Below, one piece after another: positions 48,920 to 61,020 of a stretch of DNA of 64,000 nt. Position numbers and translations under genes: made by a program. The notes beneath the pieces are model-generated. The model was not told where the DNA came from. It was given only the letters and a program-made list of their open reading frames with translations, and searched no databases. Numbering within the stretch: position 1 is the first letter of the stretch; each line of letters opens with the position of its first letter. Origin of the DNA: Saccopteryx bilineata (taxonomy: Eukaryota > Chordata > Mammalia > Chiroptera > Emballonuridae); the NCBI RefSeq assembly GCF_036850765.1, contig NC_089495.1, positions 25,202,875 through 25,266,874 on the forward strand, read 5' to 3'.

Positions 48920-51097
48920 GTAAAACCGAAGGGCAAAGCTACTACAGAGGAGAACGAACCCCAGTAAGAGAACCCCCATGAGCACCTGCAGTCTCACCTA
49001 AGGAAATGTACTCTAATGAGAATCAGGGGCAGCACCTGCCTGTTCTAGGAGTGCTCCTAGGTGGTGAAGTCACCTTTTTGTTTGACTGAACTCATTTCTT
49101 CTGAGCTCCTCACGTCGTCCCACTGGCTGACAGGCAACAGACTCTTAAAGAGCTGGAGTGATTTCCTGTTGACGGTGCAGCAAACTTGGAGTGCCTAGCT
49201 CTCTCTGACCGTAGGCTCAGCCCACTCAGGATCTGTTTCCTCAGTTGTAACTTTAGAGAGATGGCACCATGATTGATAAGAACCCTTCTCTAATTCCAAC
49301 TTGCCAGTTATCCAAACTCTGGTCAACTGACCTCGTGTTGTCATGTGCTAAAAACTCTTCTTACCTTCCAGCCTCCGTTAAAGCAAATCAAGGGCTTTGG
49401 AGCTGCTGACTGTCATGGGGAACGACTGCTTGCGTTCCACCATAAAGTAGCCCTTTTAGGAAATTCCAAGAAGGGATAAATAAATAAATCTTTTCTATGC
49501 TGCATCTGGCAGTCTTCACAGGTGGTTTTCAAAGCAGATATTGCCTCTGATACAGCCCTTTATTCCAGAATGTTTTGGCATTTTTTCTGGGAAGATTGGA
49601 TTCGGGTTGGGAGAATTAAAGCAAAAGTAAAATAAAGAACAGGGGAAAGTAAAGTGAAAGAAACGTTTAATAAGAATGCTGAATTCATAGATTCTCTGTT
49701 TCCATTTTCACCTAAACTGGCAGATACTTAAACCCAACCAGCATTTCTATCCTATGAGTAAGCAGTCATTTGTTTCTCTTCAAACCCAGGGGTGTTTTGC
49801 CTGTTTGTTTGCTGTGTCATCTCAGTCTAACCTTTGACACTTGTATTCTAAGCTTTACAGAATGTCAAAGCCCTATTTATTTTGATATTTACATGAGTGG
49901 AAATAATGTGGATAGACTTTATTTACTCATGGACCAGGAAAAACTTAAAAGAAAGGATGACTGGTTCTGGGCTTTCGGGTCATATAGAACTTGCTATTTA
50001 CTTCTTCAAGGGCCTTTCTATGAAATCTCTCAACACGGTATTTCAGAGCTATATGAAATTAAAGGTTGCTTTGTTTATGTATGAAAAAGTAAGTATTGAC
50101 CAAAACAGGCTTAAAACATTAGCTTTAGATCTATACAGTTATATCTCTATGTGTTAAGAAAATCTATCTGTCCTGTTTTAGTCATTTTTGAGACCTGAAA
50201 AAGAGATTAGGGATTTCTTTCTTTCTTTATCACTATATGTGACATTTATCTTTAAAGGCTGACATTTCCCTACTGTGATAGGTTTACTTGAACACCCCAG
50301 ATATTCTAGGACTGCAAAATATAACTGAACTAAGAGATCATGGAGAGAAAAGATAAATGACTTGTACATGTTGGTTGAATTTGGGTTAGCATTTCTCAGA
50401 GAGCTTAATTTAAGTATCTCCTTACAAAAAGTCTGAAGACTCGAGCCCCAAATATTTCAATCTCTAGACACTTTCCCATTTTAGACACAGCTAGATCTCA
50501 CATCCCTCTAGGTCTGAATCATGGCCAGAAAGCAGGAAAGTTAATAAGGTACCTGTTACCCAGTTGTTCAGCTGATGGTGTCCTGTGTCATCACAGGTCA
50601 TGTCAAATTAGACTCTGAGAATTCCAATGTGAAGAAAAGTCATTTAGTGCTGTGCATTGGTAACATTATTATCAAAAGCTGAGAAATGTCACTCTGAATA
50701 AGGTACATCTTCTTCAGTGCCACGCCAGGTCTTCTTATCCTGGGGGGGATGTGATATGGGAAAAATAATGCACTCAATGTCTTGACAAGACTGAGCATTA
50801 TCAGACATAACATGACATAAGGTAACATGGTACATCCACCCTCAAGCAGTCACAAAGATAAGCCAAAGACCGATGCAGCTGTAAGTTTTGGATGAAAGGT
50901 AGACCAGAGATTGAACATACTACGAAGCCAACGTAAGGTTCTCTCAGGCTTACCTGTGGATGTCTTGGTCACTGGGATGGATAGTTGCAAATCGAATGTG
51001 AAGAAGTGGCAATTCGTGGAAAAATTTAAAGCACACAAATGTGTTACACTGTTATCAGGAATAAATCTAAGTCACTATGCTCTTTTTTTTTCATAAG
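48920..51097 (+). other. NRG1: NRG1 intron before the alternative terminal exons
   Basis: A 2.2-kb intron without an obvious interspersed repeat. It carries a 104-codon ORF (49770-50084) with no recognised similarity, which I take as chance. It ends with a T-run and CATAAG at 51092-51097. Confidence 0.8.
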
Positions 51098-51218
51098 ACA
51101 TAACCTTATAGCTGAGCTAAGGAGAAACAAGGCACACAGATCCAAATGCATGCAGATCCAGCTCTCAGCAACTCATCTTAGATCTTCCTCCATTCCCCAT
51201 TTGGGCTTCATTCTCTAA
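51098..51218 (+). CDS. NRG1: NRG1 b-tail alternative terminal exon
   Basis: After AG of the split Arg codon the exon reads HNLIAELRRNKAHRSKCMQI then QLSATHLRSSSIPHLGFIL and stops at TAA 51216-51218. This is the known b-type cytoplasmic terminus, which replaces the long a tail with 39 residues. The acceptor is CATAAG after a T-run. No AATAAA is visible between the stop and the a-tail acceptor at 51620, so b-tail transcripts probably continue into the last exon as 3' UTR, either unspliced or from a donor-like GTATAG at 51240; that is inference. Confidence 0.92.
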
Positions 51219-51620
51219 GACCCCTTGGCCTTTAGGAAGGTATAGTATTTAAGTAATACTTCTTTCCCTTACAAATCCCTGAGCCTTGGTCCTTATAAAC
51301 TGAGAGATTTCCAGGACTTAGTGCCCTCTCGTCTTGACTCATGCTTTTATTTAAAATCATGATGAGAGTGACAGTCCTAAAGCTTTGATGAGCGAGGCCA
51401 CGTAGCTGATCTGTGCATGTTCTCCCATAAGGAAACTCTTGGCTACATAATTTTAGACTCCAAGGGTGCCGGCTGTCCTAGTGTAAAAATCAAGAAGCAT
51501 ACAATGCATAGAAATTCTCTGTACTCTGACTATATAATATCGTGAACTCTGTCCCCTTACCCCCCAACTTGCTGCCTCTTATTCCACCACACTTATGCGG
51601 GGTATTCTGTGCTCACACAG
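51219..51620 (+). other. NRG1: Sequence between the b-tail stop and the a-tail acceptor
   Basis: About 400 bp that is intron for a-tail transcripts and probable 3' UTR for b-tail transcripts. It contains a donor-like AAG/GTATAG at 51237-51245 and no canonical poly(A) hexamer. No repeat is seen. Confidence 0.7.
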
Positions 51621-52272
51621 GTATGTGTCAGCAATGACCACCCCGGCTCGTATGTCACCTGTAGATTTCCACACGCCAAGCTCCCCCAAATCACCCCCTT
51701 CGGATACGTCTCCACCTGTGTCCAGCACGACGGTGTCCATGCCCTCCATGGCAGTCAGCCCCTTTGTGGAAGAAGAGAGACCTCTGCTTCTGGTGACACC
51801 GCCGAGGCTGCGGGAGAAGTATGACCACCACCCTCAGCAGTTCAACTCCTTCCACCACAACCCCGCGCATGAGAGCAGCAGCCTGCCGCCTAGCCCCTTG
51901 AGGATAGTGGAGGATGAGGAGTACGAAACCACCCAGGAGTACGAGCCAGCTCAAGAGCCTGTTAAGAAACTCACCAACAGCCGGCGGGCCAAAAGAACCA
52001 AGCCCAATGGCCACATTGCCAACAGGTTGGAAATGGACAGCAACACAAGCGCTGAGAGCAGTAACTCAGAGAGTGAGACAGAAGACGAAAGAGTAGGTGA
52101 AGCCACGCCTTTCCTGGGCATACAGAACCCCCTGGCAGCCAGTCTCGAAGCGGCGCCTGCCTTCCGCCTGGCCGAGAGCAGGACTAACCCAGCAGGCCGC
52201 TTCTCCACCCAGGAAGATCCGCAGGCCCGGCTGTCTAGTGTAATCGCTAACCAAGACCCGATCGCTGTATAA
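51621..52272 (+). CDS. NRG1: NRG1 a-tail terminal coding exon
   Basis: The coding part is 652 nt, giving 216 residues after the split Arg codon. It begins YVSAMTTPARMSPVDFHTPS and ends SSVIANQDPIAV with TAA at 52270-52272. Recognisable blocks include MEEERPLL-like VEEERPLLLVTPPRLREK, the acidic-tyrosine segment IVEDEEYETTQEYEPAQEP, the basic SRRAKRTKPNGHIANR and the phospho-rich SNSESETEDE. The tail is needed for proper processing of the pro-form and takes part in back-signalling after gamma-secretase release. Compared with the human sequence as I remember it, the segment REKKFDHH is REKYDHH here, one residue shorter. The acceptor is ACACAG at 51615-51620. The exon is more GC-rich than the surrounding introns. 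Confidence 0.98.
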
Positions 52273-52278
52273 AACCGA

Positions 52279-52284
52279 AATAAA
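52279..52284 (+). promoter_or_regulatory. NRG1: Poly(A) signal candidate, very proximal
   Basis: AATAAA only seven bases after the a-tail stop codon. Such an early hexamer may be silent; a second one follows at 52320. Confidence 0.5.
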
Positions 52285-52319
52285 ACACTTAGATTCACCT
52301 GTAAAACTTTATTTTATAT

Positions 52320-52325
52320 AATAAA
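52320..52325 (+). promoter_or_regulatory. NRG1: Poly(A) signal candidate, proximal
   Basis: AATAAA within a strongly AT-rich stretch 48 bases after the stop. Use would give a very short 3' UTR. Confidence 0.5.
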
Positions 52326-55191
52326 GTATTCCACCTTAAATTAAACAATTTATTTTATTTTAGCAGTTCTGCAAATAGAAAACAGGAAAAAAAAACTTTT
52401 ATAAATTAAATATATGTATGTACAAATGTGTTATGTGCCATATGTAGCAATTTTTTACAGTATTTCAAAACGAGAAAGATATCAATGGTGCCTTTATGTT
52501 ATGTTATGTCGAGAGCAAGTTTTGTACCATTACCGTGATTGCTTTTCCACAGTATTTCAGCAGAACCTCCCATATATTCAGTTTTTGTTGGCTTCCTGTG
52601 CATTGCATTATGACGTTGACTGGATGTATGATTTGCAAGACTTGCAACTGTCCCTCTGTTTGCTTACGGTAGCACCCAATCAGTACGTCTTATAATGGCA
52701 CATCCATCCAAATACTCCTCTCTTTTGTGCAAAGTTTTCTTTTGCTTTCAGTATATGAAACGAGTTGTGTCTACTCTGCCAGCCAAAGGTTTGCTTCACT
52801 GGGCTCTGAGATAATAGTAGATCCAACAGCATGCTACTATTCATTACAGCAGGAAACTGCATTAAGTAATGTTAAATATTAGGAAGAGAGTAATATTGTG
52901 ATTTAAAAAAAAAACTATATTATTAATCAGAAGACAGCTCACTCTCACTAAAAGAAGCTACCATTTCCTTTATTTCAATTTATTTTTCTTGACAAAAAAG
53001 CGACAGTAGGTCCAACCCCTTATTAAAAGGACTCGGTGTCACTTTCTGTCCTGGGGAACGACACAGCAGCTCATCCAGTTGAAGAAGAACCCAGGGCTGG
53101 AAAAGGAGCAATCATCCCTGACTTGTATTTTTCACTGATTTTGGAGCTAGTGATTGGCTGTTTCTTCTCGGCCCCAAACAGACACGCTATGGCACAAAAC
53201 CCCAGCTTAAACAGCACACTCAGCATTCTGGCTGAACCACTTCTGGAGTGAAATGTGCCTGCTGCACCCAGTGGTGACTCAGCTCCGCAGGAGAAATAGA
53301 GAGTCTAGAAAGGGTGACATCACAGAAGTCACAGGTGGAGAACAGCTACACGACCGGGTTAGCAATTTTAAATAGTTTTGTTGACCACTCCTGCCTCCTA
53401 TTTTTCTCTAGTTTGCCCATGTTGCCTTGATCAGGTGCCAGACGTTTGCTCATAACTATGCATGGACATTTTTGTCAGGAATGGCCAATGTGCATGCGGT
53501 TCGTGATTAGTCAGAACCTTCCGCCAGTGATGCCGGGTCAGGGATGTCGGTAGTGTTGGGACAATTGCACCTTTCCTTGCAGAAATGACCCTCTCCTGAG
53601 AACTGACCTCTCGGTTTGCAGGCTGGATCACCGTTTCTCATCCTTTCTTACTTTTTGCTTTACTTTCACAAAACAGTACTAAGATGGGTCTAACCTTTGC
53701 GTATTCTATTGTGACTGTAGATCCAAGGGAGGCCTATAGGTATTAACATTCGAAATAACTGCTAATTCAGGAAAATAAGAGATTTTTAAAAATAATAAAA
53801 TGTCAGGCACTGTTTTATGACCTGCCTGATAGCTGTCAGATCAGGCTGGAGCTTTACTTAGGTTTCCAAATAGACTCCTAGGAGCCATGTGACAAAATGA
53901 GAAACAGGTTAGCTGGAGGTTCGAAGTACCAGACCCGAAGTCAGTGAGGGTAACTACTTGTTGGTAGCTCTACTGAACCTACTTCTTCACCAAATCTCTA
54001 CGTTAAAGGTAAAGGGAAGAAATAACAGGCAAGTAGGTCTTAGGAGAAAAACGCAGGCTGGGCACGAGTCTTGTCATGAAGCTCCTCCATGCGTCTGCAA
54101 CCCACCAAGATGCCTGTCTGCAGGGCGTTGAAGTCATTCTGAGTGTTGGGTGTCCCAGGCTGCACTCCGTTGTTCACATACCACTTTCTCCGTGCCCGGC
54201 GGTGTCCTCATCGGCTGGTTAACCTGCACCGAGGAACCGGTCAGGCTGCAGGGGAGGTACCGACTTCCCAGGTCTGTAGAAATGAGGAAGCTCATGGCAG
54301 GAGGAAAAAGTCAGTCAACCCAAAGAGGTTCTGACAGTTATTCTAACATCGCCTTTGAAGGGCTTGAGCCATTCTTAGATTATTTCTATAAAAAATTCCT
54401 AGTCTGAATTAAAACCCCCAAAACTTTTTGTTTCAAATTCTATAAGCTTTGGCATATTTAGATGTCTCTTTCTGGAGAATTCCAGAAATAAAGTCGGTGG
54501 AGAGCAAGTAACATTTTTATCAGTATGAAAATTGCTGTAAGTTTTCAGGTTGCAAGCATATATGAAAATTTAGGAGAAGAGGATATTTCATTTCCAAGTT
54601 GATTCTGGTCACTCACAGAGGTGACATTAGCTGAAACGGCATTACCATCTGTAGAACAAGAGCTTCCCTTGGTAAGGAAGGCCAGCTGACACCTCAGGGC
54701 TACCTGCTGCAGCCACCAGATTTGTGTTCGCAGGGACATCACTGTGGTGTTTAATTGTCACATGGCTCTCAACCAACCTTCTGTATCAACTCAGGCAGTG
54801 CTGTAGCAATTCAAAAGCGTGTGAACCTGTGTTCGCAGCACATGAAAAGCTCTCCTGGGTTTTCAGGTACTGGAAATAGCCCAGAAGTTAGTTCCACAGC
54901 AACTTTGTTCCCTGGGTCTGAAGTTATAGCCCACCGAAGGGTACGCAGTGGAACATATAGTGTATGCAAAACTCTTTTTCTCACTCAAGAGTCCTTTTCT
55001 GTCCTACTCGCCCTTCTTGCCTGATACGACTTTTATCCAAGAGTACCTGGACAGCCTCATGCTTCTACAAAATAGCACTCTACCTGGGTGCATGCGAATG
55101 TGTTTCAAACCAACACGCGGTATCTTCCTTCAGTGTGACCGTCCTGATCTAGGTGGAGTTTATCCAGGGTAACTTGCTCAGTAATTATTCC

Positions 55192-55210
55192 TTTTTTTTT
55201 TTTTTTTTTT
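55192..55210. repeat. T19 homopolymer in the 3' UTR
   Basis: Nineteen consecutive T. The transcript would carry a U19 tract, a possible binding site for U-rich-binding proteins, or a simple slippage repeat. Confidence 0.9.
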
Positions 55211-55823
55211 AGTTTTTGGCCTGGGTTGAAAGGTGCATGGCTCACATTGATGAAAATAAGAAAGGCCTGGTTTTATCATTTAGTACTGGCTGCATTCCAC
55301 CAGCCACAGAGATTTCTATCTACAAAGGCCCATGAAACACTGCAGAGAAATGCAGACAAAAGAAAATGGCCACATATCACAAGTTCTATTATATATTCTT
55401 TTGTAAATACACATTGTACATTACTTGGATGTTTTCCTAAATCATTTACTGTCTTCATGAGTTAATATCATATTTTTACTCTCTCAACTTACTGTATACC
55501 ATTGTAAATAACATAATGTCCTTTATTATTTATATTTAAGCATCTAACATAGAGTTGTTTTCATATAAGTTTAAGATAAATGTCAAAAATATATGTTTTT
55601 TTTGTTTTTCTTTGCTTTAAAATTATGTATCTTTTCCTTTTTTTAAAAGAATAATTTATTGTTCAGGAGAAAGAATGTATATGTAATTGAAACAATTTGA
55701 AGAATGCACATTTGAAGGCCGTGGGGTACTGATAAACTAAAGAATTTATTATCAAAAATACTAAGCAATAAGTAATTGTGACTTATTTAAAGTTTTGTTC
55801 ATTTTCCATGAAAGACATACTGC

Positions 55824-55829
55824 AATAAA
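55824..55829 (+). promoter_or_regulatory. NRG1: Poly(A) signal candidate, distal
   Basis: AATAAA followed within about 30 bp by a G/T-containing stretch (GGGAGTGTTGCT), the arrangement expected of a working cleavage site. It would give a 3' UTR of about 3.6 kb. Another hexamer at 54487-54492 is less well placed. Confidence 0.45.
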
Positions 55830-56881
55830 AATGCCCCCTCTGGAGGCCGGGAGTGTTGCTCAGCAGACGACGGCTTCAGTCTGTGAGACCAGCACCTTTC
55901 CTGTCGCTGTGACAGCTGTGCTAATTAGAAACATGTTTGATGGACCCCATGATCATCTTGTCTGTCTGTTACTTTTGCCACACTGTCTATTCTTGAATCA
56001 TCTTATGCCTACTTTTTCCGCTTGCCACTGTATTCTTTGTCAAAGGGGCCACAACCAAGCAACACAATGTCCCACCCTTATACACACAATAACACATCAG
56101 AGAGGACATTATAGGGCATGATGGCCTGGGTCCTGGTTGTTAACTCTGTAGTAACAGTAAGAAACTTCTTCGGACTGATGGAAATGTCAGTATGGCAACC
56201 TCATGCAATCATGAAAGAAAAACTTGTCATCATGATCCAAATAGTCTGATGGCCACCATGACCTGAAAACAGGCAGTCTGAACCTGGCCATGCCGCGCTT
56301 CCAGGAGCTTCCATAAACATTATCTTCCGTTGGGTCCTTACTTTGTCAAGTCACTTTTAAGAAGAGATGAGCTAAATGGGCCCATTCATTTCAGTATATC
56401 AATAAATTATACTCACTGTCATTTTACTGCTCAGGGCAGAGCCTAGGCATGAGAAATCTCCCACATCCTAAGACTTAGTCATAGAAATGAAGATATTACT
56501 TTTTCTACAGAAATTAGCCTAAACAAAAGCCATACTTTAACAGATAGATAATTGCATGGGTGGTACTTATGTATATTTCAAGCATTTTACTCATTATTCC
56601 AGATAGGATAGGACGTCTGAAGGATATGAAGGAGAGGTCAGCCATTCTGTTGGGTGCAGAGTGGCCCCCTGTGAAGTTTGAAGGTACCCTGAGGCTTCCC
56701 ATCAGTGTCACTTCCCTATACATACATGAGTCCTACCACCTACTAACAGCTCCTCTAGTGTCCTCTCCAAAACAGTCTGGGTATCTAGGAGATTCAAAGA
56801 GTGACCTTGTATGCTAGTCTTACCATTTATATTACTAAAATTTCAAAACTATTTAGAAACCCCATATTTGTGTCAGCTCTG

Positions 56882-56884
<3 letters not shown>

Positions 56885-56924
<40 letters not shown>
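56885..56924. repeat. (AC)n microsatellite
   Basis: About twenty AC dinucleotides. Confidence 0.97.
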
Positions 56925-56928
<4 letters not shown>

Positions 56929-59900
56929 CCAAACACACACTAACCTAAAGCCACCACATTCTTTCACTTACTCAATTCAGGAAATCAATGATTGCACCGA
57001 ATATTTAAGAAATTAAACACAAAGACATTTTCCAAGTTTAAGCTGAGGCTTTGTCCATCTCCCAAATTGAAAGCTACAAGCATCTGTTTTAGTAATTTAA
57101 GTTAAATTGGATTACCTAAGATAATATTGATATTTGAGGCAGATGCATGTTTGGTGGAGGGTGGTATGGAGAGAGTAAAGATGCATATGTAGTTAAATTA
57201 AATATCTGGACAATTATGACTATTTTTCTTACACTTCAACCATGCAGTCTCTCGAATGTCAAACCGAGGCCAGCTTTGCAAACTAGCAAACAATCTGTCT
57301 TTCCAACCTAGGGTCTCTCCCAACATTAGATTCCTTTGCTTTCGGCCCTGGTGACAAATGATAAAAGGACTCGATGTCCAGAATTTGGGGTTAAGTAGGG
57401 CAATGCTGAAATCTCGGGACTTTGCATGCCTGAAGCAGTGGAAATTGTCAATGATCGCACGTGAATCACTTTGCGCTCTTCCTCTGCCTTTCCCTTTCTG
57501 AAATGAAGAGCATAAAATAGATTTGTGGAAACTATTCCTCTGAAAGATTAATTTGGTGGGAAATAGAAATGCTTTCAGTTTAGGAAAGAGAGAACCATTC
57601 TGCTGCTACAAGAAGCAGCAATATTCCCAACCTTAGGCCCAATCCTACACACACCTTTGTGCTCCTGTGGACATCCTGACACTGTAGCTGTTGGACCACT
57701 CTGGTGAGCTGTTGGTTTTGAACTTCAGTGAGCTCTAAAATATCATCCATCAGAGGAAGAGGAAATGATTTTGTTACCTTGTGGAAAACTATCATGATCT
57801 ACCTGATACTTTTAAAAACAGAGTGGGAGAAGGAGACCAGTAATTCCTAAAGAAGAGACAAAGTGGGGTCACAGTTTCACCCAGGATCTTTCTTTAACCC
57901 TTCCCCTTCAAACTGACTTATTGAGACAGAATTTGATAGAGGAAACAGGAGAAAGAACATGCCTTCCCACCCCACAGCATGCTAAGAGGCTAGAGAATTA
58001 CTTGCAGATGTAAACATCTTTATTAGCTTATGTATTGGTTTGCTCATAAGAAGAAAAAATAATCTGTTAAATATAAATAACATCTTTTAATATTTTATGG
58101 CTTAAAACATCCTTTATCTCTCTTTTATTCTCTTTACCCCATGGGATGTTATGATAAATGACGAGGAAAATTTTGGCTCAAGGAAGTTAAAAATCTTTGC
58201 TGAAGCTACACATCTAGTGAGTTGCAGAGATAATAGAAATACCCAGGTTTGTTTTGGGGGTGTCTTTTTTTTACTGCAATTTGTATTTCTACTGCCCATA
58301 ATCCTCCTAACCCCCTGACCCAAGTGCAAACAAGTCTTTCATTGTCAGCCTTCAAAATTCATTGCAAATATCTAGTAAAAGAAACAAACAAAAAGATTCT
58401 AAATTGATAGGATACCTGCACACACCATTTGCCTTAGTTTACACCCAGGATGTTCAGACATATTTCATATCCTTAAAGAGCAATAGAATCGAAAGGTCCA
58501 GGCAAAGGTCTGCAGAGCAACAAAATTAGAGCAGCCGGATCTCAGATTAACTCCTCAATGTTAGAAATCACATTGCTTATGGATGTTTCTCGGCCACTCC
58601 TGTTACCCAACCAAAAATCGGCAAGGTTCTACTCATTCTTCACTCTGCGCATAAAACAGGATTCTTATCCTGAGCATGAAGCAATTAATACTTCATTGAT
58701 TTAAGCTTTTTGGATTTAATCCTTTAAAACTTCATCCTGCATCAAGGGTAGTGGGTGACTGCATCTCATAATATTCATCACCAGGCTTGTGGTATAGACA
58801 TTGTTAGTAGTAAGAGAGTCTAATCTAACTGTCCACACAGTATCCTACATCTATATAAAAATTTATTTTATTGAAATAAAGTTTTCTTTATTTTTTTAAA
58901 AATAAAGAAGTTTCCTTATTACCTATAGGGAAACTTTATATATTTTTAATTATAAATTATCACCATGAGTTAAATTAAAACTTGTCTCTATGCTGTGACT
59001 TTCATTAGGTGACACCTTCTGCCTAACCTTAAGCTCTTCCCTTGAAGTGAGATGTTTAGAGAAACTCAGGCTAGGGTAGTTGTTTAGAACCCTTCTGGTT
59101 TCTCACAGTTGAGCCCAACATGAACTTTTCCTCTTCTTCATTGTTGTGTACTTAGGTAATCAATGCGGTATCTAACCAGATAATTTCCCTTGGATGCTGG
59201 AGTCTCACCATGAGGAATAAGGAAGGCAGGAAAAATTGTGTATGAAGTCACTTATTCTGAATGTCTCAACTCCCAGCAGTTCCTTCAGATTAAGATATGA
59301 TTCTGCCCTATCCAAGAATCTCCACACAAAGATCTTATCTTTTATTTTGTATATTTTTCAAGACAGACTACCTTAGTAACTCTTTAGTTTATAGGCCTCC
59401 CTTTATTGATCCCTTCAATTTCAAAATAATTGAAAGTCATAAAGCCATGTCACTTTACACTTTGAAAAGAAATTTAGTCAGAAATCATGGGGGTTAGGAT
59501 TTAAGGGAATTTGTTTTAAACCAGAAGTCTTCTTCGATCTGTTCTAGTTCCTTTAGAAAATCAGTGGACAAAGCATGGTACTGCATCTTTTTTGTTATTT
59601 GCTTGACTAAACACTTCTCTTTCACGGCGTGAAAAGATGCTAGCTCCACTATCATTTTGAGATTTGCTCTATTTGTTGGAGGAGTTAGATCTCTAGCCAG
59701 CATGTGAGGAGAGGATCTTGGAACTCTCCTATTAAACATTAACTCCAGGCTATTGAGATGTAGGGCTCCATTCAGTGTCAAAATCACATCAATTATCAAA
59801 GAAAGGAGCAAGTAAGGGAAAATAACTCTTCATGTGGTTAAGAGAGCCACATGTCACTCACTGACCATCCCAGAACCTGAGCAATATTCTAGATCTCTCC

Positions 59901-60452
59901 CTCCACATCTAATTGGTGACAATGGTGACTATACCACTGATTTGTCAAGCCCTTCCCCTCCTTCGAGCCTCGTTGCTTGCACCCTTGGTCAACCTCTCTC
60001 ACTGGACCCCGTTAGCCTCTTAATTGGCCTGCTTCCTTCAGCTCCTCTGCCAGAAGGTTCTCTCTAACTTGCAAATCTTAATGTGCCATTCTTTGGGTTA
60101 CAACCCTTCCATGCCTCTTTGTGAAGTTCAGCTCCACAGCCTGACCTAGGATCTCTTCACAGGCCGGCTTCTGTCAAACTCCTGTACTTCATCTCCCATT
60201 CTCACCCTTCATTCCATCTCACCATTGCCTGTTTCCCACATACACCACACTCGTGTTTCTCAAACTCTGGTCATTGGCAGATCAACTTATGATTATTACC
60301 ATGTTCATGTACCATCTGTATTATTTTTTGCATATATTTTTTAATTGACCTCATTTTTAACTAAAATAAAGTCATTTCAAATGAAACTTTGTATCAATGT
60401 TGTGAATGGAAAACTGCAATCAGTTGCCACAATAAAAAAAAAAACTGTACTC

Positions 60453-60810
60453 GCCCTGGCCGGTTGGCTCAGTGGTAGAGCGTCGGCCTGGCACGCAGGA
60501 GTACCAGGTTTGATTCCCAGCCAGGGCACACAGGAGAAGCGCCCATCTGTTTCTCCACCCTTTCCCCTCTCCTTCCTCTCTATCTCTCTCTTCTCCTCCC
60601 GCAGCCGAGGCTCCATTGGAGCAAAGTTGGTCCCGGCGCTGAGGCCTCTGCCTCAGGCGCTAGAATGGCTCTGGTTGCAGCAGAGCAACACCCCAGATGG
60701 GCAGAGCATCGCCCCTTGTTGGGCATGCCAGGTGGATCCCGGTCGGGCGCATGCGGGAGTCTGTCTGACTGCCTCCCCGTTTCCAACTTCAGAAAAATAC
60801 AAAAAAAAAA
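60453..60810 (+). repeat. tRNA-headed bat SINE, near full length
   Basis: Starts GCCCTGGCCGGTTGGCTCAG with a clear A box and B box, a CT tract, GGCTCCATTGGAGCAAAG and a GAAAAATACAAAAAAAAA tail. It is close in sequence to 29609-29982. The 187-codon ORF spanning it and the next element is spurious. Confidence 0.95.
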
Positions 60811-60829
60811 TGTATATAATGGAAATGAT

Positions 60830-61020
60830 GCCTTGGCTGGGTGGCTCAATGGATAAGGCATCATCCCAGCCCACCCAGGTTCAGGCACATGTGAGAAGCA
60901 ACCAATGAGTGTACAACTTAGTGGAACAATGACTGGATGCTTCTCTCTCTCTCTCTCTCTTCCCTCCCACTTCTCTCTCCCTTTCTCAAATCAATGGGAA
61001 AAAAGTTTTAATAAAATAAA
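60830..61020 (+). repeat. Second, diverged VES-type SINE immediately downstream
   Basis: CCTTGGCTGGGTGGCTCAAT head, GGCACATGTGAGAAGCAACC, a (CT)n tract and AATAAAATAAAA end. It starts about 20 bp after the previous SINE's A tail, consistent with insertion into or beside that tail. Confidence 0.82.

Larger units (their letters stand above)
17628..55850 (+). other. NRG1: NRG1 gene, 3' portion (EGF exon to probable distal poly(A) region)
   Basis: Ten exons in one orientation read as neuregulin-1 from the EGF-like domain to the C-terminus ending in the conserved DPIAV. Intron phases are consistent between every pair of exons that must join: phase 1 into the EGF exon, phase 2 out of it, phase 1 after alpha, beta and beta-1, phase 2 after the membrane exon, phase 0 after cytoplasmic exon 1, phase 2 after cytoplasmic exons 2 and 3. 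The 5' exons that define types I, II and III are outside the window. The 3' boundary is inferred from an AATAAA at 55824 and is less certain than the coding part. NRG1 is a membrane-anchored growth factor precursor whose shed EGF domain activates ErbB3 and ErbB4. Confidence 0.97.
52273..55850 (+). other. NRG1: Probable NRG1 3' UTR
   Basis: The first kilobase closely resembles the human NRG1 3' UTR as I recall it (the AT-rich stretch after the stop and the blocks near 52.4-52.9 kb), so transcription clearly continues past the proximal signals. The distal limit is inferred from AATAAA at 55824. A T19 run sits at 55192-55210. Small ORFs here (for example 54150-54407 and 54755-55024) overlap each other and show no recognised homology. 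Confidence 0.65.

Noticed and set aside
51691..52014. Minus-strand ORFs over the last coding exon (also 51951-52298)
   Set aside because: Shadows of the GC-rich a-tail exon on the other strand.
60060..60250. Resemblance to an old interspersed repeat with CCATTCTTTGGGTTACAACC
   Set aside because: I could not name the family or find its ends with confidence.
60345..60908. 187-codon plus-strand ORF, the second longest in the window
   Set aside because: It runs through a tRNA-headed SINE and into the adjacent second SINE; the translated sequence is SINE consensus, and the same reading frame appears in other copies.
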